A DNA stretch of 64,000 nt from Viscum album (GCA_963277665.1 OY728125.1:1719214889-1719278888), one strand, 5' to 3'. Counted from the stretch's first letter, positions 36,573 to 50,529 are shown. Made by a program: numbers and translations. The notes: generated by a model not told the origin, from the sequence alone.

Positions 36573-38770
36573 AATTCAAAATAAAATTATTGGTAATAGG
36601 GGTAAAATAAAACATACTAAATGGGTTAATTAGAATTACCAATAAGGGATATGTACAAAATAAGGTAACTAGAATAGAAAAATATAGACAATATGTCTAG
36701 ATAAATGACTGATCATGCATGTAATTTAATCAAAAACTGAAATTCAAATGCATCCATGGATTTTTTTTCATATTGAAAATAATCTTGAAAATAATAACTA
36801 AATTATAAATGCCGAAAATTATTATCTATCAGACATCGTGTATATGGAACAATAATCACCACTATTAAGACCTTTCTCATGATGGTTTATTTCTGTGGGT
36901 AGAAACTTGTATGACTCTACTTGCAAACAAACCTGACGGTTTTGTCACCAAATGATTTATCTCATGATTCCATTCAATGTATTGATGGGATATTTATAAC
37001 TGGTCCATACCCATGTCTACTAGTCCAAAAAATTCTTCACATATAAAATAATCTATTTAATGCATGAATAAATTTTATTTAACACCAAATATCTATATTC
37101 AGAAAAGGATATGAATTTATACATATTTCCCCAGTTAATAATATTCCATTAAATGTAAATAACTTATATAATAATGGGATATGGTTTAAAAAATACTCAT
37201 ATACATGATATAAATAGTATAGATATGAAATAATAAATTATCTCAAAGTATTATTATATACACAAAATATAATTGATTAGGTTCAAAATACAAAGTAAGT
37301 CTCAATGAAATGGAATTTGAGACGAAGTCCATTACTATGGGATTTCTTTTAGATGAACATAATTTAACCTCCTCTATAATGGTTTAAATAGTTTTATTAA
37401 TTTATACCAGGATTATATTCATATTTATGATATCATATATTATTATCTAGTCAAATATTTGTTGACAATATTTTCTAATTATCCTTTATTGGGTGTGAAC
37501 TGGTTCCTTTTCATATGCATGTTTTGTTATGTAAGTATGGTTTTTTTATGAATAGGATATAGTTATTTCATCACCAAAATGCTTTTAAGATCATAGAAAT
37601 CATATTTTTTTCGTTATATAAATTTTCATTATTATTCTATAATGTTGATCATGTGAAATGAATCGCAACGCGTTATTGTGATGGTAGGTCATACATACAC
37701 ATGAGAAATGGTATCATTCAATTAATGGTGAAAGGGTAAGAGGTGGATGGTATATTAATTTTTTCTTAAATAAAAATCTTTTAATAATTATATATATAAC
37801 CAATATTACCATCATTATACCCATGAATTTAAAGTGGTCATGAAAAACAATGTACATCCCAACATGGAGATGGTAAGTCATAAGTATGTGTGTGTGATGC
37901 TTTCATTCCTCATAGGATGGACAAAATGTTGAATATTTATATCCCATTATCATAATAATAACTTATAATATATATGATACTATAATTATTACTTTATCAT
38001 GGAAACCACACATGGAGAGGGATGGAAGAACTATCAAACATGTAAGATTCAACAAATATGATTACCTCTTCTTTTGAATACTTCTATTAATCTCTCATTA
38101 AGTGATCTAGAGTAGTTCTTTGAAGGACCATAGCCTCTAGAACGTAACTTAAGTTGTTTAGAAGAAAATTTTATGATTTATTCTTCCAAGATAGGTCAAA
38201 TTGGTGAGGGGAGTTTAGGGAGGAGGTGCCCTATTATAATTGAGATGAGAGGAACTTTTAGAAATCATAAAAATATTAAATTATAATAAGGTCATTCTTT
38301 TGAAAAAGTCTTCCAAATGGACCATAAATCAATCAAGGTCGACATTTATGTCCTTATATTGTCACTTTTTTTATTATTTAACATTTTTTTATTTCAAAAT
38401 AATTAATAAGATACGAATTAATTAAAATATTATTATGGTCAAACTTGATACTATTCCTTTAATTTGAATTCAAATACATTGTGGAAAATTGAAGGAAAAC
38501 CATCCCAGTATGATATTTTAAAATTTTTATTTTTTGTACCATTTTTATTTTATAAATACCGTTATATGTTTTTATGTAAATAATAATACCAAATTGTAAC
38601 TTTATTGATTTTAATATCACTAATATGTTACACAAGGATAAAAACAAGTCATAAATAGTTGTAAATAATATTTTTAATATGAATAAACTATTTTATGAAG
38701 GTAATTTAATTTTAATTTTTAGTCATGAAATATATATCTTAACATCTTAATCAATGGTGGCATAGTGCTA
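36573..38770 (-). repeat. Element C 5' LTR, U3-side part (continues after element D)
   Basis: The complement of 37,600-38,260 aligns with 5,400-6,050 of element A's LTR. For example, accatctccatgttgg pairs with accttctccatgtcat, and ctcatctcaattataat with ctcgcctcaattataaa. Together with 29,624-30,410 this gives about 3.0 kb, similar to the 2.9 kb 3' LTR. The outer edge is uncertain. Confidence 0.6.
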
Positions 38771-39603
38771 GTGGAAGTAGTAGAATAGTCATGTAAATGA
38801 TTTTAGAAACATAAAAGCAAATAGTTTGCAGAACATTATGTGGTTATAAGAAATGATTGATTAAATATAATGTATTAGTGTTTTATTAAAATTTTAAATT
38901 GAAATTATATTTTTATACTGATATTTTTTCTAGTTAATTTATGTGAATAGTCTAAAAATGACAATAGTTGTATTTTATGTTAGATAATATGTAATTAATT
39001 TATTTTAAAATAATAAAAAGATAATATTTAGAAGCTGATATGGTATATGGTCTAAAATATTAAACAATTTTCACTAATTGATCACTTTACTTTTATAATA
39101 TCTTTCTTCACCCATAAATATTATAAAACATTGATATCATGGTAATGGTTAAAGGGTTAATGGGGGGTTGAAACAGTGAGACAAGTGTTAAAAACACATA
39201 AATTTGCCTAAATATTATTTTATGAGTTATTTGTGACATATAATTATCATTCATTATATATATATAAATATCAATTTCACTACATTAACGTAAAAATTAA
39301 ATTATATTTATTTAATACTTGTTTAATTACCATTGTTCCCATATCCTCTTTAATATAAGGAAACCACAACTCCCCTCTTCCACACAATTATTGTAGAAAT
39401 TAGATTGAACAATCCCTACCTAAATATTGTATAAACCATCCTCCCCATTAACTAGAGGTCTTTTTCTCATCAATGTACCAAACAATAAGTCATAATATGT
39501 AATCCAAATTTATTTCCCGGTGTAGAGGTTTAACTCTTAATCGAGTGATATCTATTTATTTCATTTTATTCTTACTTTGAATATTATACAATAATGAAAA
39601 TAT
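38771..39603. other. Spacer between elements C and E
   Basis: AT-rich sequence without recognised features. Part of it, up to about 39,175 where tggggggttgaaaca could be a decayed LTR start on the minus strand, may still belong to element C. Confidence 0.4.
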
Positions 39604-42600
39604 TGTTGGCATATATAATTGTGTGAAATGAACAATTCCTTCAGAAATTTCAGATGTTCGATGTAAATGTATAAATATTGAAATGGTTTGAATGAAATAA
39701 CATGAAGTTTTTATTTTTGAGTAATGGAAATGGTCTTTCGATATATGTGTAAGGGAATTTATTTTCTAGTATTAATTTATCAACATTCCCAACCTTAGCC
39801 AAAAATATGTCTAATCTAGCAGCCAGCCAGACCAGGGCTCAACCACAGAACCATGTGGGACTGAAGTCAACGACATCTAGTGGGAGCCTACCCGATCCAG
39901 CTAGAGGATGGAAGTGGGAATAGTTCATAGAAACAATGGGTAAGCTAATGTATAGGTCCCATTGTGTATGATCCCAGAGAATAAAATAGTGTGGGCAGAG
40001 AGACTACGTGGTCTTAGCTCAAGTTCTGGTGTGTATAGGTGGTACGACTGTCAAACCCTGTAGTCGGGTTGACTAAACAGTGGTCATAACATTCCATATA
40101 TAATATAGGGAAGGAAAAAAGAGAGATTTTGATGTGGGAAAGAATTTTCAGAGTACTTTTCATTTGACTGCATCCCATCCTCTTGATATTTTGATCAATA
40201 GATATCTACCATACATTTAAATCTTGTGTGTCACATTTTAAGCTCATGATTATTCTCTAAACATATAAAAAATAATTCAAATCCCATGTAGTTCTAAACT
40301 CTATCTTGAGACTCCAAACACCCTGGTTTTACATCACAAGACACACACAACAATCTCTCAACTTAACCTCCTTCTTCAGTCCTTCAATTGATATTAGAAC
40401 ATTCCCAAATCTAAAAAAACTAAAACATGAAACATATTTTCACTTTTATTTGAATAATTAATGTCATTTCAAGATCCAAATACAAACACAAGTGTTATGC
40501 TGCTAGAACATTCACCCATTCTTGATGTGATTGCGAAACCTTATATTGATCACATGATCAATCAAAGACAATAACTAGGATCATCACGATAAGTTTACAA
40601 CTATGAGGCCCTTATTTCATCTATATTTTCATATTTTAATTTAATTGAATTAATCAATTCTTTCCATGAAGTGTTTCAGAATAAAAACTAAAGAATGAAG
40701 ATCATGTGAATCAGTATCACTACCGCGTGGTGATCCTATGATGTCTCCACCTCCTTGGCCAACACATGTGGAATCCTCCCAATGAAAAAAAATATCCATC
40801 TTCAGCCTCCATTGTCCTATAAATTCCAATATTCCCGTTTAAAATATATATGAGGGAGGAGGGAGAATAATGTGAATGGGTAGAGAGAATTTCAGAGAAA
40901 GGAAATATATGAGCATAATCCATCCACCTCCCACTAGAAAACTCTCTCAGGTGATCGCAAGAATCCATCATGTAGTCAATTTAAGATCCTGAAGTATCCT
41001 GGATAAGGTAGAATTATAATAACATGTGACCCGTGTGAAATGGTGTCTCTACTAATACATGAATGTCTAAAGACATTGATACCTATCTCACTAACCTCCC
41101 TCCTTAACATATGGTTTTGAGGTGTAGTGGGATATCCCTGCATGATTCCATTGAGGTCATGCGAAAAAATAATGAATTAAACCTCATTAGACGATTCCAA
41201 TTATGTAAAGTGTTCATACAAGTGATTGTGGGTATATTCTATTGGGTAATTAAAATCCCCATGTGCAGTCACGAAAAGTCAACCTCATGAATCCTTGTTC
41301 TAATGATGGAATTATCCTCATATGATCATGAGTCCAAAAATCCATTTTCATGATGTCATGGCACATTTAGGTCTGAATGGTCCAGTTTCATACACCATTC
41401 ACATGAAATAGGTCCTTTGTCTTTAGGTTCCCCCTTCTTGATCTCGTAGTTCACCTTTGCTCAGTCTTGTGTTGCTGACTTAAGGAATTTTGCCTCCCCC
41501 ATATTTCATGAACTTCTCTTCAACATGAAATGTATAAATTAACCAGATGACATAAATGGATATTCCAATGGATAAACCCACATATTTATGGAACATACAC
41601 TCTCATCCATGTTTTTAGTGTCATTAGGAAGCCTTTGTACATGTTTCCAGACTCCTTCGTAAGGCCCTTCTTATTTCATGTGAACAATGGTTTATTATGC
41701 CATTTCCATTTGACATGTGTATGATTCCATGGAGTGGAACTCCATTAAAAAAAGCCCCATCATTTATGCCCTCGACATTTACACTCGATCATTTTTTGTT
41801 TACCTTAAAACTTTATGTCATAGTATCATTGGAAAGGTTTCTTTATCCCTCAGGCATGCTCCCTATTATGTTAATGTGATCTTAAACATGTCTGCGAGAC
41901 CCTACCACATGAATATTTTAATTTCATTTCATCAAAATATTATCCACTGATCTCATGATATTTTTAGGTGTCTTTGGATAGGTCATGTCGTCTAGAGACA
42001 AGCCTTGGACAATTTAGGTTGATCATGATAAAAATTATTGAAATAGAACTAGTTTCATAAGTAAATCCTAAAGAAATCCTTGTTTATTATAGGATTCCTT
42101 ATTGAAACATCTACACAGACATGAAATAGTTCAAAGACAAGTCAGGTTGATCTTGTGTTGACACTTAATAAATCGAACGTCAATCATGCGTAAGACCCAA
42201 GACATATCCGCTTTGATTATGGAATGAATCATGTACATGGATGCTTCACCCATGTGAGTTTCTCTCAGACAATTTAGTTGATTATATAAAAGTACATGGT
42301 CATGTAAACTTTAGTCTTCTTGAATATCTTAGGCATGTAAAATTAGGTTATGTAAAGCATCATGGACATGACAAGCAGATGCCCTTGTATGTCCCTACCA
42401 TAACAAATTGACATTGCAAACATAACGATATAGAAATCAAGAAATTTCTATAAGAAATCCATGATATGTTATTAAAATGCCTTATGTAATGTCAACATTG
42501 TTTGGAAGACCCACATGGACTCATTCTATGTGGGACTCTTCTGGGAACAGTAGGCCACATAGCCCTTTTATAATGTATGTGCACTTGATGATCTAGGGTT

Positions 42601-42847
42601 ATACACTCATGTGACTCTATCTGTGTCAAGATATAATACATACCTTTTATGGTTTTAATCCTCATTATCTTTAGAATGTAGAGAAATATTATAAATAGGG
42701 GAAACCTATGTTTGTAATCAACAAAACAACTAAAATATGATGACTCTTATTCCATCCATAACCCGGATGCGTAGGATTGCTTCTGAAGGCATGAGCTCCA
42801 ATAGGAATCAACTTCGGTTTAAGACCCCCCTTGTTTCTGAAATTTCA
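39604..42847 (+). repeat. Element E 5' LTR
   Basis: It pairs with 52,799-53,360 plus 55,990-57,907. Shared landmarks are accagggctcaacca (39,831 and 53,028), gatatatgtgtaaggg (39,741 and 52,937), tggtgatcc/tgatgatcc with atgtctccac (40,728 and 56,536) and gacaagcc (41,978 and 57,826). The end is taken at TTCA, 42,844-42,847. The short reading frames here are LTR shadows. Confidence 0.78.
42690..42697 (+). promoter_or_regulatory. LTR promoter TATA box (element E)
   Basis: The bases tataaata are followed by ggggaaacctatgtttgtaa. This pattern, a TATA box about 30 bp before a short R/U5, is typical of plant LTR promoters. It leaves about 3.1 kb of U3 and only about 125 bp of R and U5. Confidence 0.65.
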
Positions 42848-42849
42848 AC

Positions 42850-42863
42850 CATTGGTACCCAAT
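42850..42863 (+). other. Element E putative primer binding site
   Basis: The sequence attggtacccaatc follows the LTR end by two to three bases. It shares tggta and a few further positions with the tRNA-iMet site, but the match is weak and another tRNA may be used. Confidence 0.35.
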
Positions 42864-45800
42864 CATTCCCATGGGATGATCATTCCACCCCATCTATCAA
42901 TATATGAGTGGAGGGCCCATATGCCAGAATCATTTTATTTATCAATCATTATCATGACCCCAATTACATCAAGTCCATCAATAAGTTAGGGATGAAAATA
43001 AATATGATGTCTCAGATTCCTTTTATAAAATAGGATATGTATGATTACTTAATAAGTCTTGGGCTCTCTACCAAATCCTCTATAGTATTTGTAATCATGA
43101 CTCTCAAAGGGTAACATAAATTTGTTATCCACATATGAATATCCTCTCATGGAATGTATTCAATATTTTAATGCCTCTTTGTTTCTCCCACCAATAAGGA
43201 CTCACATGGTCTTAGAGACTAGTGATTTTTGTACCAATAATGTGATGATAATTCCCCAGTGTGGGATAAAAAATGGGGTGTGAGCCAGATTAAATCCCAT
43301 ATTCACTCAATGGGCTATACTTCTGACAAAGAAATCCAAGGAATTTGTATATGTATATATCTCATTTAGTGCCTTGATGGTTGTATCTCTCACTACGTAG
43401 ACACTGACCGTCTCAATAAAAGGTAATAAATTCTAGAGTTACCGAACATGGAATTTTTCCAAAGTATCATAAATAAACAAGACAGTGATAGAGTGTTTGT
43501 GATAAGAATATAGTAGTTCGTATCAATACATGTTCATAATCAAGTCATTGATACCGGGGTAACTAGTATCATATTGGGTTCTAGGAATGATCTCATGAAC
43601 ATATATTAAATCTATAAGAGAGTCCATATGTAGGAAAAACATTCCCCCCAATGGGCATGATGAGCCTGACCTCCCATCTTCTCGATAATGTTTGAGTTCC
43701 AAAGTATCATTAATGTGAAACCCCAAAAGACCAATTTCCTTTATAAATAACATCTGCACTCATTTTTTCATATGGTAACCATTGGGATATTGTATGTAAT
43801 ATTAAAAAATGGGAAACCATATGAAAATTATTGAGAAATTCATTGACCCCCCCTAATCAATCAAACCATCGAGCCAAAATCCCATCCATATCTCTTTTAC
43901 GATGAGAAAATTCTGAAATTGTTTTGTATTTATTGATCTAATTTATACATTTAATAGGTAAAAAATGGTATACTATCTATTTCTTATTAGGGATACTTTG
44001 TTCCACACATGCCGCATAAAAAATGGAAAACCTGATACATTTATATTAACTATACAGAACATTTCCTAAATAAAAGGGACCTACTATTTATCTATTAAAC
44101 TATGAAATTTATTGATCATACATATAAACTTATATATGATGATGCACTAAAAAATGTATTTTTTCTCCTGAAAACATTATAAATTCCATCTAATAGAAAT
44201 GATATCATCAAATGTGGAAATGGATTTTGAGGTCTCTGGACATGCTGCTTTAGCCCCGAGGCTTGGATGTATGATATCATCGACACAACACCTCATGTAC
44301 TAGTTGGTAAATGTCTCATTCTAGTTGTAACACTTCAATAAATCCATACAAACTCTGGAATTAGCATATGAAATCATTCAGAGGATGAATTTCCACTATT
44401 TGTTTCTCCCATGATAGGCCACAAGAGAGGAAGTGGTCATCACTCCCAAATTCAACCACTTTGGGATCTTATCCCTAGGGAATAAAAATTCAGGCCTTTC
44501 CTACCTCAAGGAGGAGATCAAAGAGAATAATAATGTCAAATCAATCACTCAAGATATTTTTATGAGGTCCTCGATCTATTCTAGTAATCATCACCGATAT
44601 GTGGCCACTATCCCCACAAGGAGCTGCAGAAGAGATTATGTGTACAAAAAATTGTCCATGATGGGGAACCCTGTAGGAGATCCAGAAATGGTTGTCCAAG
44701 AAATTTAGCTATATAAAAAACTTATATGCATTCTATCAGAAATTTTTATGAGGCCCACCAGTGTATCCATTTAGTGACCCAGAATCAATCCTAGATTATC
44801 ACATTCCATGAGCTTCTTACTTCATCACAACAATCCTTGGTGATTTTAAAATCCTTAGAATCAATCCATCACACAGGTCTAGAGAAGTTATATCATATTT
44901 TATCCTAGCATCATCTTTAAAATGGGACCCGACCCCTTAAATAATAAAATGGGAACCGACCATCCAAACAATATACCAGTAACTAACCCACCAAATGAGG
45001 TAATCTATTAAAGAGGTGTACCGATCTGTCTATGTCCCAGTGAATATGATATCAGTCATATCAAAAGACTCTTTATAACATCCAGATGAGCACACTCCAA
45101 AAGCATAAAATCATACACTCCTACAGTCACTTTAGTTAGAGCAGGTCTCCCTACCTTCTACCACTGGCATGGGAAAAGAATGGTTCATCAGTATCTTTCA
45201 AGCATCTAATGAAGGTTTTGTTGACCGAGTTGGTATTTATTAGGGTATTAAAAACTAATATTATGAATAGTGGATTAAGTATCTATTTTCCATGTCAGAA
45301 CTCCTATGTTCAACCACTCTCCCTACAACCGATAGTGGAGAGGGTGTTATCCTGGCTTAGGTCGGCCAACCTCTTGAGGATGACAAGGCAATTTGTGTAT
45401 AAGAATGGATCACTGATGTCCAAAGAGAGAATATGGATCTCCAAGAAATAATTTTGGTAAAACATCTAAGATTTAATCCTTAGGATAATGTACTAGTACT
45501 GGCCTATGGGGTTTCTCCTTGATGTTAAGTTCCCCAACCCATATCGCAGGGGTCATTTTCATATTCTCCATCTATTCATTAGGTGAAATCCAAAAAATTG
45601 TTCAACCTCTCCAAATCCCATGGGGATTAGGGTATTTCAATATTTTCCACCTCTTTATCAGAGATATTTTGGAAAGAATCTACCCTCAAATGTTTTTATA
45701 AATCCTCTAGGAGAATCAAGATATTTTAATTAGTGGGATGTTTTTGTATCATCCAATACCCCCAATATTTTAGCTCTAACCCTAAGACCCATAAAGGTTG

Positions 45801-47820
45801 GGACTATGTACACCTAAATCCAAAATCAACTATGTTCATATGCCAATGGAGGTATATATAACATATGGGAAAAGAAACATTCTCTCTTATATCGTGAAGA
45901 TGAATAATGAAAATTATATCCCTTACAATCAATTCATGTTCCCATTTGTTTAAACAATTACATGAAAATGGTTTTATAGTGATCTCAGTGATGATAAAGC
46001 CAAGTGAGACATGGATAGTGTATCATGAAAATAATTTCCCCTAACATCAACATCCTGAGAAAACAATATATGTTTTATTTCCATTTATAACTAGATTAAT
46101 GTAAAAAGGGGACATGGGGATATCCAAACCATCGACACCTAAAAACCCCTCCAGTCATCTAATCACTCTGAATAGCACACCAGTGGGGCAGTCGATCATG
46201 ATCCACCTACATTCTAGGGATAAAATACCATCATTCAATGCAATATTGAGCAAAATGCATTATTTCCAAACAAATAATGACTCCATGTATTTTGACTGCT
46301 TCACGGAAAATGGTTTGATGTAACTCCCAACAATAAGTGGGATAAATGAGGAATGGTTAACCTTCCATGAAAACCATTGACATCTCAGGAACACAATAGA
46401 TAGATGTTTTGTCCTCAAGGATTGGTTAGAGATACAGGTAAATATAGGCTTGATAGAGTTGAGGTATCTAGAAAGTCCTGAAATATACAAAGAAGTTATC
46501 CAAGTCTATCACCCTTATCGTATGATGTAAAACTTCATAGCCATCATCCATATGACAAGATGTTCTAATTATGTGTCCATAAACCTTATTTAATGATGTT
46601 AAACAGTATGTTTTTCATGCTTACATCTATACATTAAACATAAAAGATCACATCCTTACCAAAAGACATAAAACTACATTGCTGATGTCATTTTAACCTG
46701 ACATTAAAATTGCATAGATTTTCTAAAACCACATACAGCTTCAATCGAATCCTAATGATATATGTACAGATATCGGGATCATATATCCTTTCCTAACCCC
46801 CAATATTTATTCTCTTTATCATGAGAGGTCATGATTCATGGTATATGTCCTTTCTTCATGACATTAAAACTGAAATTGGTTTCTAGAACTATGTAGAACT
46901 TGATTCTAATCCTAATGAGATATGTATGGACACCTAGTTTCAATATCCTATCCCATCCACTTATATTCATGTCCTTACTCGAAGAAGGTAAACAATAAAA
47001 ATTATGTACTTTCCACACGACATTAAAACTTAATGTGTTTTGTATAAATATGTATGGATAGATTCTTTTCCTAATGATATACATAGGGACTACATGATCA
47101 TATATCATATCACAACCACCAATATGCATATCCTTTCCACATGAAAAAAAATTATATAACACATCATTTTTATAGATTAATAAACTATGAAACGTATTAA
47201 TCTCTAAGAGGCATCATCAAAATTAGGTAGATATTTCAATTTCCAAAAGCACCACTAATATAGTCCAATTTCGATCCAAGCTATATCAAAAAATTTCCAA
47301 AACCCCTCAGGTCCTGTTGTGGAAATTATTGTATAGGATGCCTCCCAAAACATTCATATTTTTTTAGGACACATTTAAAATTTGAAACTTTGTGCACTAG
47401 ATAAAGTAAGCTTATACCCCTCATATTTCAATAAATTTATATTATCATATCTATCCAGCAAGCAAGGGGAAGGTATAAATCCATTCCCCCATGCATAAAG
47501 ATCATCAGTATATTCTAAAGGAACATGGAGGACACGAGTGGGTGTATACCACCGATCAATTAGAGACATTAAAAAAATATACTAGATGTTGAGAGTGAAC
47601 ATGAAAATTTTTCTATACATACTCTATTGAAGTGTTAGTGATATTTGAAAACAGAAGTGGATCTCTACTGGTATATTTTGGTTAAGATGTAGGGATTGGA
47701 AGTTATTCCTATCCTGATATCCATAGTAGAAAAACACTCTAATCAGTATAAAAAAGTGACTAATCCTGAGTAAGGGAATACCCTTTCTCTCATCCAATAG
47801 TATTATTATCATATTCTGGT
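42864..47820 (+). other. Element E interior, first half: no recognised genes
   Basis: About 5 kb without known domains. Some + strand stretches (44,433-44,708; 45,209-45,451; 44,750-45,480 in mixed frames) have fewer stops than random and could be remnants of a gag-like protein. No capsid, CCHC or RT motif is visible. Diverged units related to the 35 bp repeat downstream (tgacattaaa-type phrases) already occur at about 46,590-47,160. Confidence 0.45.
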
Positions 47821-47839
47821 AAAGGATGCGGCATATGGA

Positions 47840-48610
47840 CTAGACTCATATCCCCATTCATACCGAGTCTCACCATGTAACAATGGTACACGGCTTCAAA
47901 CATGTTCATATTCCTATTGCAATAGATTGGTGGAATATTCCAAAGGCCCAAAATAATGATCATATCCCTGTTATAGTCATTTCTCAGTGAGTGAGAGAAT
48001 CATATTCCTCAGGGCGGGTTCATAAGCAATATCAAAAATAGACTAGTGGAATACACCAAATCTCAGGATCAAGCTCATATCCCCATTCTGGCTGAGGCTC
48101 ACCAAGTGATAGTGGAACATTCTTTATAAATCGCTCATATTCCTATCAAAAATGCTACATGAAATGTTCCAGTAGCTTACCATAGGAGCCTCATATCCCT
48201 ACTCCCATTATAAAGGTCTGTTACAAAATTTTTATTGGGAATGAATATTCATATAGAGAACATATTCTCATTCCAACTAGTGATCACCATGTGGGAGTAG
48301 AACATACCTCGGGGTGAGCTCATAATCCTATAAATGGAGACAAATGGCATACTCCAAAGTCCTGGGATTGTAAAAATAACCCTATTGTAGATGAGGACAA
48401 TCAAGTGAAGGATGCACACTCCTCGATACATGATCATATCCCTATTAGATTAGCTCATTAACATACTTTAGTATCTTTTCAGCAATGGGATCATATTCTC
48501 ACGACAGTACAAAATTATCAATAGATTCCATAAACAATAATTGAGTGGGATTATATCTCAGATCAACCACAAATGGTAGGATGGAATTTTAAAAAAATGG
48601 TGTATAGTGA
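47840..48610 (+). repeat. About 58 bp tandem array in element E
   Basis: The phrase (c/g)(a/c)tcatat(c/t)cc recurs near 47,845, 47,905, 47,959, 47,999, 48,075, 48,135, 48,191, 48,249, 48,320, 48,376, 48,433, 48,491 and 48,551. Most steps are 54-60 bp. A second phrase, gtggaa(c/t)a(t/c)tcc, alternates with it, suggesting a double unit of about 116 bp. Confidence 0.75.
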
Positions 48611-49195
48611 GGTTTTCCCCCCTAACTAGTCAATTCCATGGTTCCTTGAGGTTTTTTGAGACACATTCTCAACACCCCAAGGGTTAGTCAACTTTCAAAT
48701 GAAGAATAAGGAGATCATTACCGTGATTTTATTCCTCATGTTACTATGGAGATGGATCATAGATACTCTACTACTAAAATACACTGTGGTCAACCTCCCC
48801 ACAAATATATCTCCCATAGACAATGAAATCATCCCCTTGTATAAACACCTTAAAAAATAGAGGTGATCAAAAATATCAAACACCTTCATATATAGAGGTG
48901 ATCAAAAGTATCAGGCACCTACATATAGAATTATTCTTGTAATACCTAGGGAAACCATATATAGTTCCCCATCAACCATTAGTATCACTTCACTATGGTC
49001 ACCAGGCAACCTCGAGAGGCATCCTATGAGATTTGACCTAGGTAATGATATATATGATTGATGAAGAAGTAACTGAAATGGAGATATAGAGAGGGTTGTG
49101 CTGAGGAATCCTCACAAAAAATCACATACCCATTTCCAATTCCAAATATGATATCCGAAAAGGTTCAAAAAAGTGAGTTCAATAGTTCTTTTAAA
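48611..49195 (+). other. Element E interior between the two arrays
   Basis: No gene seen. A short duplication, caccttcatatatagaggtg versus caccttaaaaaatagaggtg, each followed by atcaaaa, lies at 48,845-48,910. Confidence 0.4.
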
Positions 49196-49200
49196 ACACA

Positions 49201-49660
49201 TGAAACTAAACTGTATAGAGTTTTTCCTAACCACATGACGTTAAAATGTACAGAGTTCATCCAAACCAAAAGACATTAAACTGTATAGAGTTCATCCTGA
49301 CCACATGACATTCAACTATAAGAAGTTTTTCCTAACCACATGAAGTTAAACAATAAGAAGTGTGTCCTAACCGTGTGACATTAAACGGTATAAAGTTCAT
49401 CCTAACCACATGAATTTAAACTATACGGAGTTCATCCTAACAACATGACATTAAACTATACATAGTGTATCTTGACCAATTGACATTAAACTATATGGAG
49501 TTCATCCCACACACATGATGATAAACTACATGGAGTTTTTCCTAAACAAATGACATTAAACAATAGGAATCACATCTCTAACACATGATGTTAAACTATA
49601 TGGAGTACATCCTGAAGACATGATGATAAATTGTACAGATCCTTTCTACCAGAAAGATAT
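49201..49660 (+). repeat. Phase-locked 35 bp tandem array in element E
   Basis: The tgacatt-type landmark falls at 49,236, 49,271, 49,306, 49,341, 49,376, 49,411, 49,446, 49,481, 49,516, 49,551, 49,586 and 49,621, exactly 35 bp apart each time. The unit reads approximately tgacattaaactatatgg then agttcatcctaaccaca. Units differ from each other by several substitutions, yet none shows an insertion or deletion. Looser copies continue to about 49,890 and reappear at 50,020-50,180 and 50,460-50,500. Confidence 0.9.
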
Positions 49661-50529
49661 TAAAATGCATTTTCTATCTCATCCTAGAATCAACATGGTA
49701 ATGTGCACAACATCTCTCATCCTCATTGCATGACGTTAAACTACACAAGATCATCCTAGTAGTAAGATATTAAACTGTACAACAACTTAAGTCCTAGTAT
49801 GATGTATTTAAATAATACAACAACCAAATGTCTTTACCACTTGATGTTAAACTATACGATTAATATCCTAAATGCATGGAATTAAACTGCATTATTTTCT
49901 ATAAAAATGTGTGGATTTATTCATTATATCACATGATTTGTAGTGATTCTCAAACTTCTAATATTTATTCCTGCATTAATATTCCTTTTCATTCACATTA
50001 GGTGATCATTTTCCTTAATGTAGGATGTTAAACTATAGGAAAAATGTCCTGACCACAAGACATAAAGTTATATGGATCCAAAATATCCATGTTCACTACT
50101 ATCATGTAACCTATGTCATTACCATATGAAATTAAACTACATTGTTGATGTCCTTTTCATGTGACATTAAATAATATGGGTTTTCTAGAAAAATATATGG
50201 ATTTATTCTAATCACAATGAGATATATAGGTTTTCCTTGACCCTATATGTTTTTACATCAACCACCTTATACAAAATGACCAATGTCCAAAATTTAGTTT
50301 CATCTGCATATCGAGAGGACCCTGATCGTTCCTTGTTTATCATATTGATAATAGCTCATGTGACCTAAGGAATTTCAGTAGGATATTACAAATAAAAATA
50401 ATGAATGTTATCTCATGAAAGGATTATCATGGTTATGAATTTAATACTATAAAATAAATTTGATGAGTCCTCACCACATGATTTTAAACTGCATGGTTGA
50501 TGTCCATTACACAAAATAAAACTACATAT

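Larger units (their letters stand above)
21954..38770 (-). mobile_element. Element C: Ty3/gypsy chromovirus (Tekay/Del-like), inactive, with element D inserted in its 5' LTR
   Basis: The 3' LTR is 21,954-24,845. The internal region, 24,846-29,623, is read leftward with gag, RT, RNase H, integrase and chromodomain in the correct order. The 5' LTR starts at 29,624, stops at 30,410 where element D begins, and resumes at about 36,573. The first 570 bp of the 5' LTR align with 21,954-22,545. The resumed part aligns with the LTR of element A (37,600-38,260 with 5,400-6,050). The outer right edge is not certain: a decayed LTR start may lie near 38,765 or near 39,175. The pol domains are the best preserved in the window, but all contain stops or shifts. 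Confidence 0.85.

Noticed and set aside
49201..49660. Regular short repeats that could suggest a CRISPR array
   Set aside because: Units are contiguous with no unique spacers, and the context is a plant retrotransposon.
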